DNA of 11,757 nucleotides from CAYLLN01 sp036496265 (GCA_036496265.1 DASXLL010000157.1:1-11757); one strand, 5' to 3'; positions 1-7,009 are shown, numbered from the stretch's first letter. A program made the numbers and translations. The notes: generated from the letters alone by a model not told the origin.

Positions 1-203
1 AATTCGCCTTCCAGATCGCCCGGATCGGGCAGCTCCTCGGCCGGATGGAAGCCCGGCAGACTCTGTGCCGCGTGAATAATGGCCGGATGCCACAACCCGG
101 TCACGCCGGCCAGGAGGTCCGCCGCCCCCGGCCCCGCGAGATGCGTCGGAAAGTCGTCAAAGCCGCGGCAGGGTAAAATCACAGATGCAGTTCGAATCGT
201 CAT
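1..203 (-). CDS. 5' end of an unidentified protein, truncated by the window edge
   Basis: Reading the minus strand from the ATG at 203-201 gives an open frame of 67 complete codons that runs off the window at base 1. It begins MTIRTASVILPCRGFDDFP and contains a short LWHPAIIHAA segment followed by an acidic, Pro-rich stretch (EELPDPGDLEGE). An in-frame TAG at 218-216 lies just upstream, so this is the first possible ATG of the frame. No clear Shine-Dalgarno is visible. There is no signal peptide or membrane segment in the visible part. The N terminus reminds me of large planctomycetal proteins of unknown function, but I cannot verify this and assign no product. It is divergent from the pilM operon with a 376 nt gap. 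Codon-like composition (GC-rich third positions) supports real coding. Confidence 0.72.
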   Translation of the reverse strand, partial: MTIRTASVILPCRGFDDFPTHLAGPGAADLLAGVTGLWHPAIIHAAQSLPGFHPAEELPDPGDLEGE

Positions 204-579
204 GGTCGTAACATACTATCTGACAGCGTTTTAAGGCGAAAGACGCCCGCTGCTGCCGGCCGACCACCCGGCCCTCTTTAGCCGGCAATAATTAGCTTCC
301 TGAGAAGAGAACACACATTGCCACCCGAAGTTGCTATCCAAGCCAAAAAGCACGAGTAAAATGAAGTTTGGGACCGGGCCTCCCATTCGGGAGTCGCGTG
401 TCACATTGGACATTCGCATCTTTTCGTAAGCTCTTGCAGTTACGTTTGTTGCGGGCCGTCGCTCGAGCAACCGGCGCCGCCATTCGTGTGCTGGCTTGCT
501 GATGCGTGCGCGCCTACATTTCAATAGTAGAGGCCCGCTGTGAGCGGATCGCGGCGGTTCGGAATAGAGGTTCTCGTCT
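204..579. other. Divergent intergenic region upstream of the pilM operon
   Basis: This 376 nt stretch separates the minus-strand partial gene from pilM and should hold promoters for both directions. It is less GC-rich than the genes around it, especially at 285-365 and 400-440. I see one weak sigma70-like candidate facing pilM (listed separately) and short GC-rich inverted arms at 254-260 and 281-287 (TGCCGGC / GCCGGCA) with a 20 nt loop and no T-tract. Open frames crossing it on the minus strand start inside pilM and show no recognisable protein features. No RNA gene was recognised. Confidence 0.6.
496..525 (+). promoter_or_regulatory. Weak candidate promoter for the pilM operon
   Basis: TTGCTG (496-501) and TTCAAT (520-525) are separated by 18 nt, which would place a transcript start near 532 and give a leader of about 48 nt. 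Three of six and four of six bases match the sigma70 boxes. Such partial matches arise by chance often, and planctomycete promoters are poorly characterised, so this is only a candidate. Confidence 0.2.
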
Positions 580-2802
580 ATGGCGAAGAGTGACGCCGTT
601 TGGGGCATCGATATTGGCCAGTGCGCGCTGAAGGCGCTCCGCTGCCGTCCGCATGATAAGGACGAAAAGCGGCTGGTGGTCGAGGCCTTCGACTACATCG
701 AATACCCGAAAATTCTCACGCAGCCCGAAGCCAATCGCGACGAGCTGATCAGGGAAGCTCTGCAGCAATTCGTCTCGCGGAACGATCTGGCTGGCGAGAA
801 GGTAGCGATTGCCGTTCCCGGTCAAAGCGGTTTGGCCCGCTTCATCAAGCTGCCACCGGTTGAGCGGAAGAAGATTCCGGACATCGTCAAATACGAAGCC
901 CGGCAGCAAATTCCGTTCGCGCTGGAAGACGTGGTGTGGGACTACCAGCCACTGATCGGCAGCGAAGACGAAGGCTACGCGATCGAGACCGAAGTCGGCC
1001 TGTTTGCAATGAAACGCGACCAGGTCGCTCGGCATCTCAAGCCGCTGGAAGACGCGGGCATCGACGTCGAAATCATCCAGCTCGCGCCGCTGGCGATTTA
1101 CAACTTCATCTGCTTCGATCGCCTCAATATCGAAGGCGCGTACGATCCGGCCAACCCGCCGCAGTCGACGGTTATCATTTCGCTCGGCACCGATACCACC
1201 GATCTCGTCATCACGAACGGCTACCGCGTTTGGCAGCGCAGCATTCCGATCGGCGGCAATCACTTTACCAAAGCACTTACCAAAGAGCTCAAGCTCACGT
1301 TCGCCAAGGCCGAGCACCTGAAGCGAAACGCGATGAAGTCGGAGAACCCAAAGGCCATCTTTCAAGCGATGCGGCCTGTGTTCAGCGACCTCGTGGCCGA
1401 AATTCAGCGCTCGATCGGCTTCTTTACGAGCAACAATCGCAATGCCAAGCTCGGCGAAATGGTAGCGCTTGGCAACCCGATGAAGCTGCCGGGCTTGCAG
1501 CGGTTCTTGTCGCAGAATCTCGATCAGCCGGTGAAGCTTGTCGATCAGTTCAGCAATCTAGCCACGGGCACCGCGACCGCCGGTCCGCAATACAAAGAGA
1601 ACCAGCTTACGTTCGGCGTCGCTTACGGCCTGTGCGTGCAAGCGCAAGAGCACGCCCAGCTACGCACGAATTTGCTGCCGGATGAAATCATCACGACGCG
1701 CCTGGTGAAAGCCAAGAAGCCGTGGGCCGTTGCGGCCGTTGCGCTGCTGCTACTCGGGCTGACGATCAACTACTTCATGCATTACGCCGCGCTGCTAACG
1801 GCCAACAAAGACGATCCGCAAATGGTGGCCCAAATGAACGCGGCCAAGGGTATCGTCGACAAAGCAAATACCGCAACGACTGATAACACGAACCTGGTGT
1901 CGGCGTTCGATAAGGTTGTCACGACCGCCAAGAATCTGCAGAGCAACGTCGACGGCCGATTGCTATGGCTCGAGTTGTTCAAGGCCATCGATGCGGCGAT
2001 ACCCAAAGACACGGGCAAACGGCTGGAAACCGAGGACAACATCTCCAAGCGCGAGGAGATCCACATCGAAGGGATCGAATGCGAGTTCGTTCCCGACATA
2101 GCCGCCTGGCAAGCCGGTGCCCAGCGAAACTACACGCCTACGGCGAAGCCGGCCGCGCCTGCAGCCGCCGCGCCTGCCCCAGGCCAAACGGCCGAAGCCA
2201 ATGCTGCTACCCCCGCAACTCCGCCGGCCACTCCGGCAGCACCTGCTGCCGCGCCGGCCACTCCCGCGCCGGATGCCACGGCCGGCGCACCACCTGCCGA
2301 CGGCACCGCTGCCGCGGCTGGTAACAGCGGCTGGATCATCGAACTTCGCGGCTATCATCTTCACAATGGCAATCCCTCTGATGAAGGTGAAATGTTTCTC
2401 AAGCGCACGATTATCAAAAACCTTGAGCTCGGTAAGGTGAAGCTACCGGACGGTCCCAAAGGAGAGCTCATCGATGTGGCGATGCCCGATTTGGGAATCA
2501 AGATGCCGGTCGTGATGACCCACGAGAAGATTCGTTCGGTCACCTATTACGCCGACACGCCCGAAAACGTCGCCGCCGGGACTGCTAAACCTCCAGAAAT
2601 TGTTGGACCCGGCACCGCTCCGGGCGGTGGTGCAGCTGCTGATCAGAAAAAGATGTTTAAGCTGCGAAAGTATGTCTTCATAATTCAATTCTGTTGGCAA
2701 CCCCAGCCGCGCGGTCAGCGCCTCGAGAAGATGGCGCAAAAGAAAGCGGCCGAACCCGGCACCGCGGCAACCGCCGCCGAAGCACCCAAGCCCAACTCGT
2801 AG
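580..2802 (+). CDS. pilM: PilM-family pilus assembly ATPase-like protein with fused PilN-like C-terminal half
   Basis: The first 360 residues are a PilM actin-like domain, which in type IV pilus systems is a cytoplasmic ring component that binds the N-terminal tail of PilN. Visible landmarks are the phosphate-1 loop GIDIGQCALK (residues 9-18), the phosphate-2 region SLGTDTTDLVI (201-211), IPIGG followed by HFTKAL, and an adenosine-type motif VALGNPMKLPGL (295-306). Bacterial PilM is usually about 350 residues; this protein has 740. The extension starts with LRTNLLPDEI (361-370), which resembles the INLLP motif at the PilN N terminus, then a basic patch, one membrane helix (about 382-405), a helical stretch, RLLWLELFKAIDAAIP, two short beta-like segments (494-504, 585-595) split by an Ala/Pro linker, and FIIQFCWQP near the end. 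This order matches PilN, so I infer a PilM-PilN fusion. AGAGG at 566-570 sits 9 nt before the ATG. It is first gene of a three-gene operon; 13 nt separate it from the next. The PilM call is firm, the PilN part inferred. Confidence 0.93.
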   Translation: MAKSDAVWGIDIGQCALKALRCRPHDKDEKRLVVEAFDYIEYPKILTQPEANRDELIREALQQFVSRNDLAGEKVAIAVPGQSGLARFIKLPPVERKKIPDIVKYEARQQIPFALEDVVWDYQPLIGSEDEGYAIETEVGLFAMKRDQVARHLKPLEDAGIDVEIIQLAPLAIYNFICFDRLNIEGAYDPANPPQSTVIISLGTDTTDLVITNGYRVWQRSIPIGGNHFTKALTKELKLTFAKAEHLKRNAMKSENPKAIFQAMRPVFSDLVAEIQRSIGFFTSNNRNAKLGEMVALGNPMKLPGLQRFLSQNLDQPVKLVDQFSNLATGTATAGPQYKENQLTFGVAYGLCVQAQEHAQLRTNLLPDEIITTRLVKAKKPWAVAAVALLLLGLTINYFMHYAALLTANKDDPQMVAQMNAAKGIVDKANTATTDNTNLVSAFDKVVTTAKNLQSNVDGRLLWLELFKAIDAAIPKDTGKRLETEDNISKREEIHIEGIECEFVPDIAAWQAGAQRNYTPTAKPAAPAAAAPAPGQTAEANAATPATPPATPAAPAAAPATPAPDATAGAPPADGTAAAAGNSGWIIELRGYHLHNGNPSDEGEMFLKRTIIKNLELGKVKLPDGPKGELIDVAMPDLGIKMPVVMTHEKIRSVTYYADTPENVAAGTAKPPEIVGPGTAPGGGAAADQKKMFKLRKYVFIIQFCWQPQPRGQRLEKMAQKKAAEPGTAATAAEAPKPNS
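2134..2322 (+). repeat. Ala/Pro/Thr low-complexity linker within the PilM fusion protein
   Basis: Residues 519-581 of the PilM fusion protein are almost entirely Ala, Pro, Thr and Gly, with irregular PATP/PAAP/APA units and almost no hydrophobic or aromatic residues. The segment should be a flexible periplasmic linker between two beta-containing parts. At DNA level it is a run of GCC/GCG/CCG-type codons, which also creates long spurious frames on the other strand. Confidence 0.85.
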
Positions 2803-2815
2803 GAATTAGCTCTCT

Positions 2816-4327
2816 ATGGACCAGTTGCGTACCGCTCTCGTCTGGCTCAAGAAGTACCACTTTTGGGTACTATGCGGTCTTGTTGCGCTCATTGCTCTGG
2901 GCAGTTGGGCGAAGGCCTCGGGCAAAATGGACGTTCTGTTTGGCGCGAATCAAGCCGCCATCAAAGGCGGGTTCGATAGCGTAAAAAACCTCCTCAAGGA
3001 TCCGTTCCATCCGAACGAAGATGTCAACACGAAGCAGCAGGCGCAGACCAAGCAGCAAGCGGCCGACGTCGCCAAGCTCTGGCAGCAACTTTACGATCGC
3101 CAGCGCCAGCATGTGCTTGAGTGGCCGGTGCCACCGTTGACAAAGGAATTTGGCGACTTCGTCGACAAATTGCAATTTGGCGCCGAAATTCGCCGCGACT
3201 TGCGCAGCAACTACCAGAACTACATCGAGGGTCATTTTTCGACGCTGCCGAAGCAAATCGATGCCCGCCCCATTGATCCGAACACGGTGGGAAGTGCTTC
3301 CGGTGCTCCGGGCGGCGCCGAGTTCGCGGCTGGCGCGTCGAACCAGCAAGACGACAACGACTACATTTGTATGTGGTCCCCGGCCGATCAGAACATCGTC
3401 CGCGATGATCTGAATTTTCGTGATCAGCCTAGTTCGTTGAAGATCTGGGTGACGCAGGAAAACCTGTGGGTCTACCACACGCTCCTCGATGTCATCGCCA
3501 AAACCAATCGCGCCGCCAATGCCACCCGCATGTCCAACGCCGCGGTGCAGGAAGTCGGCGAGTTGTCGGTCGGTTCCCGCGCGGCCGCTGGCAGCCGGAA
3601 CGGCCGTCTCCGGATAGGAATCGCTGCGGCCGCGCCCACCGGCGGCCCCGGCGCCGAGGGGGGCCCTGGCAGTCCGCCTGGCGGCGGCGCCCCTCCAGGA
3701 GCAGGCCCCGAGGGTGGAATGCGAGGTCAAATGATGCCCGGTGGCGGCCCTAACGGCGGACCAATGACGGAAGAACAGGAAAAAGCCGTCCTGCTATCGG
3801 GTCGCTACCTCGGTCCGGATGGCAAACCAATTCCGTTTGGTGGTGGCGGCGCTGCTGCCCCTCCTGGTGGCGAAGCTCCGCCTACACCAGCGCCCGATGC
3901 CGGCGCCGCTGGCGCGCCGCTTGATCTCACCGTGTTCGGTCAGGAATACAAACGGCTTCCGGTGCGAATGGCTTTAAAGATGGATCAGCGCTGGTTGCCG
4001 CGGTTGATCGCCGAGTGTGCCAGCGAGCCGCTGCAAATTGAAGTGCAAGAGGTTCGCGTTAATCCGCCGGAAGGAATTGCCTCGGCAGGCGGTGCCGGCG
4101 GAGTTGGCGGCGGTTATCGTCCTGGCGGAGAAGGCGGTATTGGCGGAGGCAGCGTGTTTCCCGAAGAACAGCCGATTCAGCCGTTCCCAACCCAACCGGA
4201 AATCGTCAATGTGATCATCCAGGGCACTATTTACATTTTCAACAAACCAAACCCGGTGATTCTACAGGCGCCCGGCGATCAGCCAGCTGGTGCTCAGCCA
4301 CCACCGACTACCGCCGCTGCGCAGTAG
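2816..4327 (+). CDS. Bitopic inner-membrane protein in the PilO position, unknown family
   Basis: I do not recognise a named family. The 503-residue protein has a short basic cytoplasmic tail, one membrane helix (about 16-32, within KKYHFWVLCGLVALIALGSW) and a periplasmic remainder. After the helix comes a Gln/Lys-rich helical stretch (about 48-110, possibly coiled coil), a segment with IWVTQENLWVYHTLLDVI, a Gly/Pro-rich linker (about 274-316), a second Gly/Pro-rich stretch (342-367), then LPVRMALKMD, RWLPRLIAECAS and LQIEVQEVRVN (381-416), which read as strand-helix-strand, another Gly-rich loop and a final strand IIQGTIYIF. A single membrane helix with a periplasmic strand-helix-strand part is the general build of PilO and GspM. 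Together with its place after pilM, this suggests a PilO-like alignment protein, as inference only. AGGA overlapping the pilM stop (2801-2804) is the likely ribosome site, 11 nt from the ATG. The next gene starts 32 nt after its stop. Confidence 0.88.
   Translation: MDQLRTALVWLKKYHFWVLCGLVALIALGSWAKASGKMDVLFGANQAAIKGGFDSVKNLLKDPFHPNEDVNTKQQAQTKQQAADVAKLWQQLYDRQRQHVLEWPVPPLTKEFGDFVDKLQFGAEIRRDLRSNYQNYIEGHFSTLPKQIDARPIDPNTVGSASGAPGGAEFAAGASNQQDDNDYICMWSPADQNIVRDDLNFRDQPSSLKIWVTQENLWVYHTLLDVIAKTNRAANATRMSNAAVQEVGELSVGSRAAAGSRNGRLRIGIAAAAPTGGPGAEGGPGSPPGGGAPPGAGPEGGMRGQMMPGGGPNGGPMTEEQEKAVLLSGRYLGPDGKPIPFGGGGAAAPPGGEAPPTPAPDAGAAGAPLDLTVFGQEYKRLPVRMALKMDQRWLPRLIAECASEPLQIEVQEVRVNPPEGIASAGGAGGVGGGYRPGGEGGIGGGSVFPEEQPIQPFPTQPEIVNVIIQGTIYIFNKPNPVILQAPGDQPAGAQPPPTTAAAQ
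3635..3763 (+). repeat. Gly/Pro-rich low-complexity segment of the PilO-position protein
   Basis: Residues 274-316 are an irregular run of GGPG, PPGGG, GPEGGM and PGGGPNGGP units with almost no other side chains. It contains the hexapeptide GPEGGM at 297-302, which also occurs in the linker of the next gene. It is probably a flexible tether between the membrane-proximal part and the C-terminal strand-helix-strand domain. Confidence 0.8.
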
Positions 4328-4359
4328 GCAAAACAGGAAGTACCGAGGAGTTCGCAACG

Positions 4360-6540
4360 ATGGCGACCAATCTAAAAGGCAAGGGCCGCTTTGTAAGCTT
4401 GTTACTTCTGCACGGCGAGAAGATCGCGGTCGCGGTCGTCGCAGCCATCGCGCTGTTGTTTGTCTACAAAGCCATCTATCTACCGCGGCTTAGCGCTGAG
4501 TTTCAAGCCGACAAGCTCCAAGCCGAGATTACGCGGACGAGCGGTGAGATCAAGGACTACACCTGGGACAAAGCCGTTGCCGATCATCCCGACAAAGTGA
4601 GGAAGCCGCAACCAATCACAGCGAAGGGCGATGGAACCGTCGATCCGGCCCAGTACATAAATCGCGACGCGGACAACAAGCCGGTATTCGGCATTGATAG
4701 CGCGATCGTGGCGCCGCTTATTCTTCGCAAAGATCCAGTAATTATCAACGCCGTCGACGTGCGGGCCACCGGCGGCTCGGGCCTGTTTGCTTTTGTCGAC
4801 GAGAAAATTCGCCAAGCGCAACAATTGAAGATGGCAGAACAAGCCAAAGAGGCAGAGAAAAAAGCTCTCGAGAAGCAAAAAAAAGATCAACTGAAGGCGA
4901 AGGAAAGCAGCGGCGGCGGTCGTCGCGGTCCCGGCGAAGGGCTCAACGAACCGATCGACTCGGCCCATCCGAAGCGCCATCTGATCCAAAGTGGAGTTCG
5001 GCCGACCGGCAACGCTCTGCAAGGCGGCGAGCGCATTGAGCGGGCTTATTGGGCCTGCGTCGTTGCCAAGGTTCCGATTCGCGAACAGCTCAAGCTCTAC
5101 CAGGACGCACTCGAAAAAGCTCGTGGCTCGGATCCCGCCAAAGATTTCCCGAGTTACGTTGGTTTCTATGTCGAACGGGCCGAGGTTCTGCCCGGCAAAG
5201 AACTAAAGTGGGATCCCGTCCCGCTCTACGACGGTCAACAGCAATCAATTGCAGCAAAAAAATCGCTGACCATGGCCCCTGCCCACGGCGTCGCCAAACG
5301 AGCCTATGAAGCGCTGGCAACTGCGGCCGCAAGTTTTTGGGCTGGCGGCATGGCGCCCGACGTCGTCGATTCCCGCTACGCCGAGTATCCGCTCACTCTT
5401 CCGCTGCCGCCGCTTGTCGGTCGCGAATGGGGCGCCGAAGCAACCCATCCCGATATTCCTTGGGGACCCTTTACACCCGTACTTGAGCCTGAAACCCCGC
5501 AAGCCGCACCGGATGCGGCCGCTCAACCAGCGACGGATACCGGTGGTGAATTCGGCCAGGCGAACCCTACGCAGCAGAATGTTCCAAGCATGGGTCCTGG
5601 TTATGGAACCGGTCGCCCAGGAGGACCGGGTGGATTTCCCGGTGGCGGATTCGGACGCGGCATGGGGCCTGAAGGTGGCATGGGACCTGGTATGGGGGGA
5701 CCGGGTGGCGGTCGCTTTATGGGACCTGGCGGCGGTCCCGAAGGTGGTCCCGGCGGCATGCGGTCATCCGGCCCAGGCCAAGTCGCTGGGCAGCACGAAA
5801 CCCTGCCGAAGGGCGTCGATTACTATTTGCTGCGGTTCTTCGACTTCTCTGTCGAGCCGGGCAAAAAATATAAATATCGCGTGAAGCTCGTCATTCAGGA
5901 TCCGAACTTCAACCTGCCTCAAACCGCGCTCGACGCAACTGTCCTCGATCGCCAGGCGAAAGAAGCACAAGCCGCTAAAGCCAAGAAACTCGACAAGCCG
6001 TCTTATCGCATCGTCAAAGAATGGAGCGATCCAAGCCCGGCTGTTGGTATTCCAATGGCGGGCACGGTTCACCTGGCCGAAACGAAAATTCCGTCAGCCG
6101 AAAAAGTCAACGACGAGCCCCTCGTTAAAATGATCGTCGAAGCATTCGATGCAGACGAAGCCGGCACTCCGATCCAGGGCGTAAAAGAAATGGATTTTCG
6201 CCGCGGCTACGTTGCCAACACGATCGGCGATGCCAGGTATCAGCCCGACCCGACCATGGTCGACACGCAGTCCAATTTTAAATTTTTTACGGGCATGACG
6301 TTGCTCGACGTCGATGGCGGCGGGAAGCTGACCAAGGACATGACTTACCCCGCGCGCGTCTTGGTGATGGGGCCGGCCGGTGAGCTCTACATTCGCAACG
6401 ACACCGACGACAAGCCGTACGTCCAGTCGTTCCATGCGATCTTCGATGAGACAACAGGTCGACGCGGGGGGCCGGAAGGTCCTGGAGTACCCGGCGGTCC
6501 CGGGAATCCTGGCACTCGCCGCCAGCCAACGCGACGCTAG
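4360..6540 (+). CDS. Large bitopic inner-membrane protein with Gly-rich linker, unknown family
   Basis: I do not recognise a named family for this 726-residue protein. It has a basic cytoplasmic tail with LLLHGEK, one membrane helix (about 22-36), and no lipobox, so unlike PilP it is not a lipoprotein. Residues 150-182 are a Lys/Glu/Ala/Gln-rich helix, probably a coiled coil. Residues 213-272 contain GGERIERAYWACVVAKVP, a helix IREQLKLYQDALEKAR and YVGFYVERAEV, again strand-helix-strand. A Gly/Pro/Met-rich linker (411-474) follows, then a beta-rich C-terminal part starting YYLLRFFDFSVEPGKKYKYR (488-507), which could be an Ig-like or fibronectin-like fold, and a Pro/Gly-rich basic tail ending in TRR. 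GAGGAG at 4345-4350 lies 9 nt before the ATG. It is the last gene of the operon, 33 nt upstream of a strong terminator. Its place before the secretin gene suggests a link between the inner-membrane complex and the secretin (a PilP- or GspC-like job), which is inference. Confidence 0.88.
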   Translation: MATNLKGKGRFVSLLLLHGEKIAVAVVAAIALLFVYKAIYLPRLSAEFQADKLQAEITRTSGEIKDYTWDKAVADHPDKVRKPQPITAKGDGTVDPAQYINRDADNKPVFGIDSAIVAPLILRKDPVIINAVDVRATGGSGLFAFVDEKIRQAQQLKMAEQAKEAEKKALEKQKKDQLKAKESSGGGRRGPGEGLNEPIDSAHPKRHLIQSGVRPTGNALQGGERIERAYWACVVAKVPIREQLKLYQDALEKARGSDPAKDFPSYVGFYVERAEVLPGKELKWDPVPLYDGQQQSIAAKKSLTMAPAHGVAKRAYEALATAAASFWAGGMAPDVVDSRYAEYPLTLPLPPLVGREWGAEATHPDIPWGPFTPVLEPETPQAAPDAAAQPATDTGGEFGQANPTQQNVPSMGPGYGTGRPGGPGGFPGGGFGRGMGPEGGMGPGMGGPGGGRFMGPGGGPEGGPGGMRSSGPGQVAGQHETLPKGVDYYLLRFFDFSVEPGKKYKYRVKLVIQDPNFNLPQTALDATVLDRQAKEAQAAKAKKLDKPSYRIVKEWSDPSPAVGIPMAGTVHLAETKIPSAEKVNDEPLVKMIVEAFDADEAGTPIQGVKEMDFRRGYVANTIGDARYQPDPTMVDTQSNFKFFTGMTLLDVDGGGKLTKDMTYPARVLVMGPAGELYIRNDTDDKPYVQSFHAIFDETTGRRGGPEGPGVPGGPGNPGTRRQPTRR
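5590..5781 (+). repeat. Gly/Pro/Met-rich low-complexity segment of the third operon protein
   Basis: Residues 411-474 consist of repeated GPGG, GGPGG, GPEGG and GMGP units, with Met, Phe and Arg as the main non-Gly residues. The DNA carries many near-copies of GGACCTGG/GGTGGC-like units, so slippage-driven length variation between strains is possible. GPEGGM recurs here (encoded near 5665-5682) as in the previous gene. Confidence 0.82.
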
Positions 6541-6572
6541 CGTACGCGTCAGCTAGTTAAACAAGCAGCCAG

Positions 6573-6598
6573 CCCCCGGCTTTGCCGGGGGTTTTCTT
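6573..6598 (+). terminator. Rho-independent terminator of the pilM operon
   Basis: CCCCCGGC (6573-6580) pairs perfectly with GCCGGGGG (6584-6591) across a TTT loop, and TTTTCTT follows directly. An 8 bp all-GC stem with a T-tract, 33 nt after the stop of the last operon gene, is a textbook intrinsic terminator. It implies that the secretin gene is transcribed separately. Confidence 0.93.
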
Positions 6599-6727
6599 GC
6601 GCCGTCGCTTCGTCGCCAGCGATAATGTCGCACAACTCTCGGCAAATCTAGGATTTGCTGCCTTTTCTCAGCAACCAGCGACGATCGAGGCGTTTTTTTC
6701 ACTCTGCATGTGCCAGCGTTTTCTTAA

Positions 6728-6756
6728 CGCCAAATTCTTTTTTTGGCGATTCGCCA
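6728..6756. repeat. Overlapping, mutually exclusive inverted repeats
   Basis: CGCCAAA (6728-6734) is complementary to TTTGGCG (6742-6748) with a 7 nt loop, and the same TGGCG (6744-6748) is also complementary to CGCCA (6752-6756) with a 3 nt loop. The middle arm can pair with only one neighbour at a time. Whether this stretch is transcribed is unknown: it lies beyond the operon terminator and just before the candidate secretin promoter. Confidence 0.5.
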
Positions 6757-6759
6757 TAA

Positions 6760-6775
6760 AGCGGTCTTGACCGCT
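6760..6775. promoter_or_regulatory. Perfect 7-bp-arm palindrome, possible operator
   Basis: AGCGGTC and GACCGCT form a perfect inverted repeat with a TT spacer (16 bp in all). As DNA it has the form of a dimeric regulator site; as RNA it would be a 6 bp hairpin with a CUUG tetraloop. It overlaps the -35 box of the best promoter candidate of the region, so repression or activation of the secretin gene is possible. No second copy was noticed elsewhere in the window. Confidence 0.4.
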
Positions 6776-6795
6776 CTCTACCTCCCCAGTAATTT
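6767..6795 (+). promoter_or_regulatory. Candidate promoter of the secretin gene
   Basis: TTGACC (6767-6772, five of six matches to the -35 consensus) and TAATTT (6790-6795, three of six to the -10 consensus) are spaced by exactly 17 nt. The predicted start near 6802 would leave a leader of roughly 215 nt before the secretin start codon. It lies downstream of the operon terminator, where a new promoter is needed. The -10 match is weak, so confidence is moderate at best. Confidence 0.35.
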
Positions 6796-7003
6796 CCCGC
6801 TCCTCATCTGCCCGAAACCGGCCGCGATCGATATGTCTCGTCTACTCGTCTTGTCGAACATTCGATCGGAATGCGGTTTGGTTTCAACACTGGTCCTTAA
6901 GCTCGACGCGTTTCAGCAACGGGTAGCGTAACGTCAACACACGAACGGGCGAACGATGCGCCCAACGATGCACAAGTGTTGCCGCCGTGCGGCCCCGCGT
7001 TAG

Positions 7004-7009
7004 AAGGAG
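7004..7009 (+). promoter_or_regulatory. Ribosome binding site that decides the secretin start
   Basis: AAGGAG lies 7 nt before the in-frame TTG at 7017, an ideal spacing. The same site is 22 nt from the ATG at 7032, which is too far, and it is downstream of the GTG at 6987, which has no ribosome site of its own. The TTG is therefore the best-supported start. Confidence 0.75.

Noticed and set aside
254..287. TGCCGGC / GCCGGCA inverted arms upstream of pilM considered as a terminator
   Set aside because: The loop is 20 nt, there is no T-tract, and it lies between divergent starts where no terminator is expected.
231..608. Minus-strand open frame of 125 codons over the region upstream of pilM
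   Set aside because: It starts inside pilM, covers the expected promoter region, has no ribosome site and reads as an Arg/Ser-rich chain without protein-like pattern.
514..1365. Minus-strand open frame of 283 codons within pilM
   Set aside because: The plus frame has PilM nucleotide-binding motifs in order, so the minus frame is a codon-bias shadow.
5590..5781. Gly-rich repeat region considered as a tandem repeat or CRISPR-like array
   Set aside because: The units are irregular, in frame and codon-based; there are no constant repeats with unique spacers.
6582..6931. Two plus-strand open frames of about 60 codons between the operon and the secretin, including a 32-codon part from ATG 6835
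   Set aside because: One overlaps the terminator, neither has a Shine-Dalgarno, and the sequences show no signal peptide, helix or family pattern. A leader peptide from 6835 cannot be excluded but is unsupported.
6987..6989. GTG start of the secretin
   Set aside because: There is no ribosome site before it, and it would add an Arg-rich stretch ahead of the signal peptide, while a strong site exists for TTG 7017.
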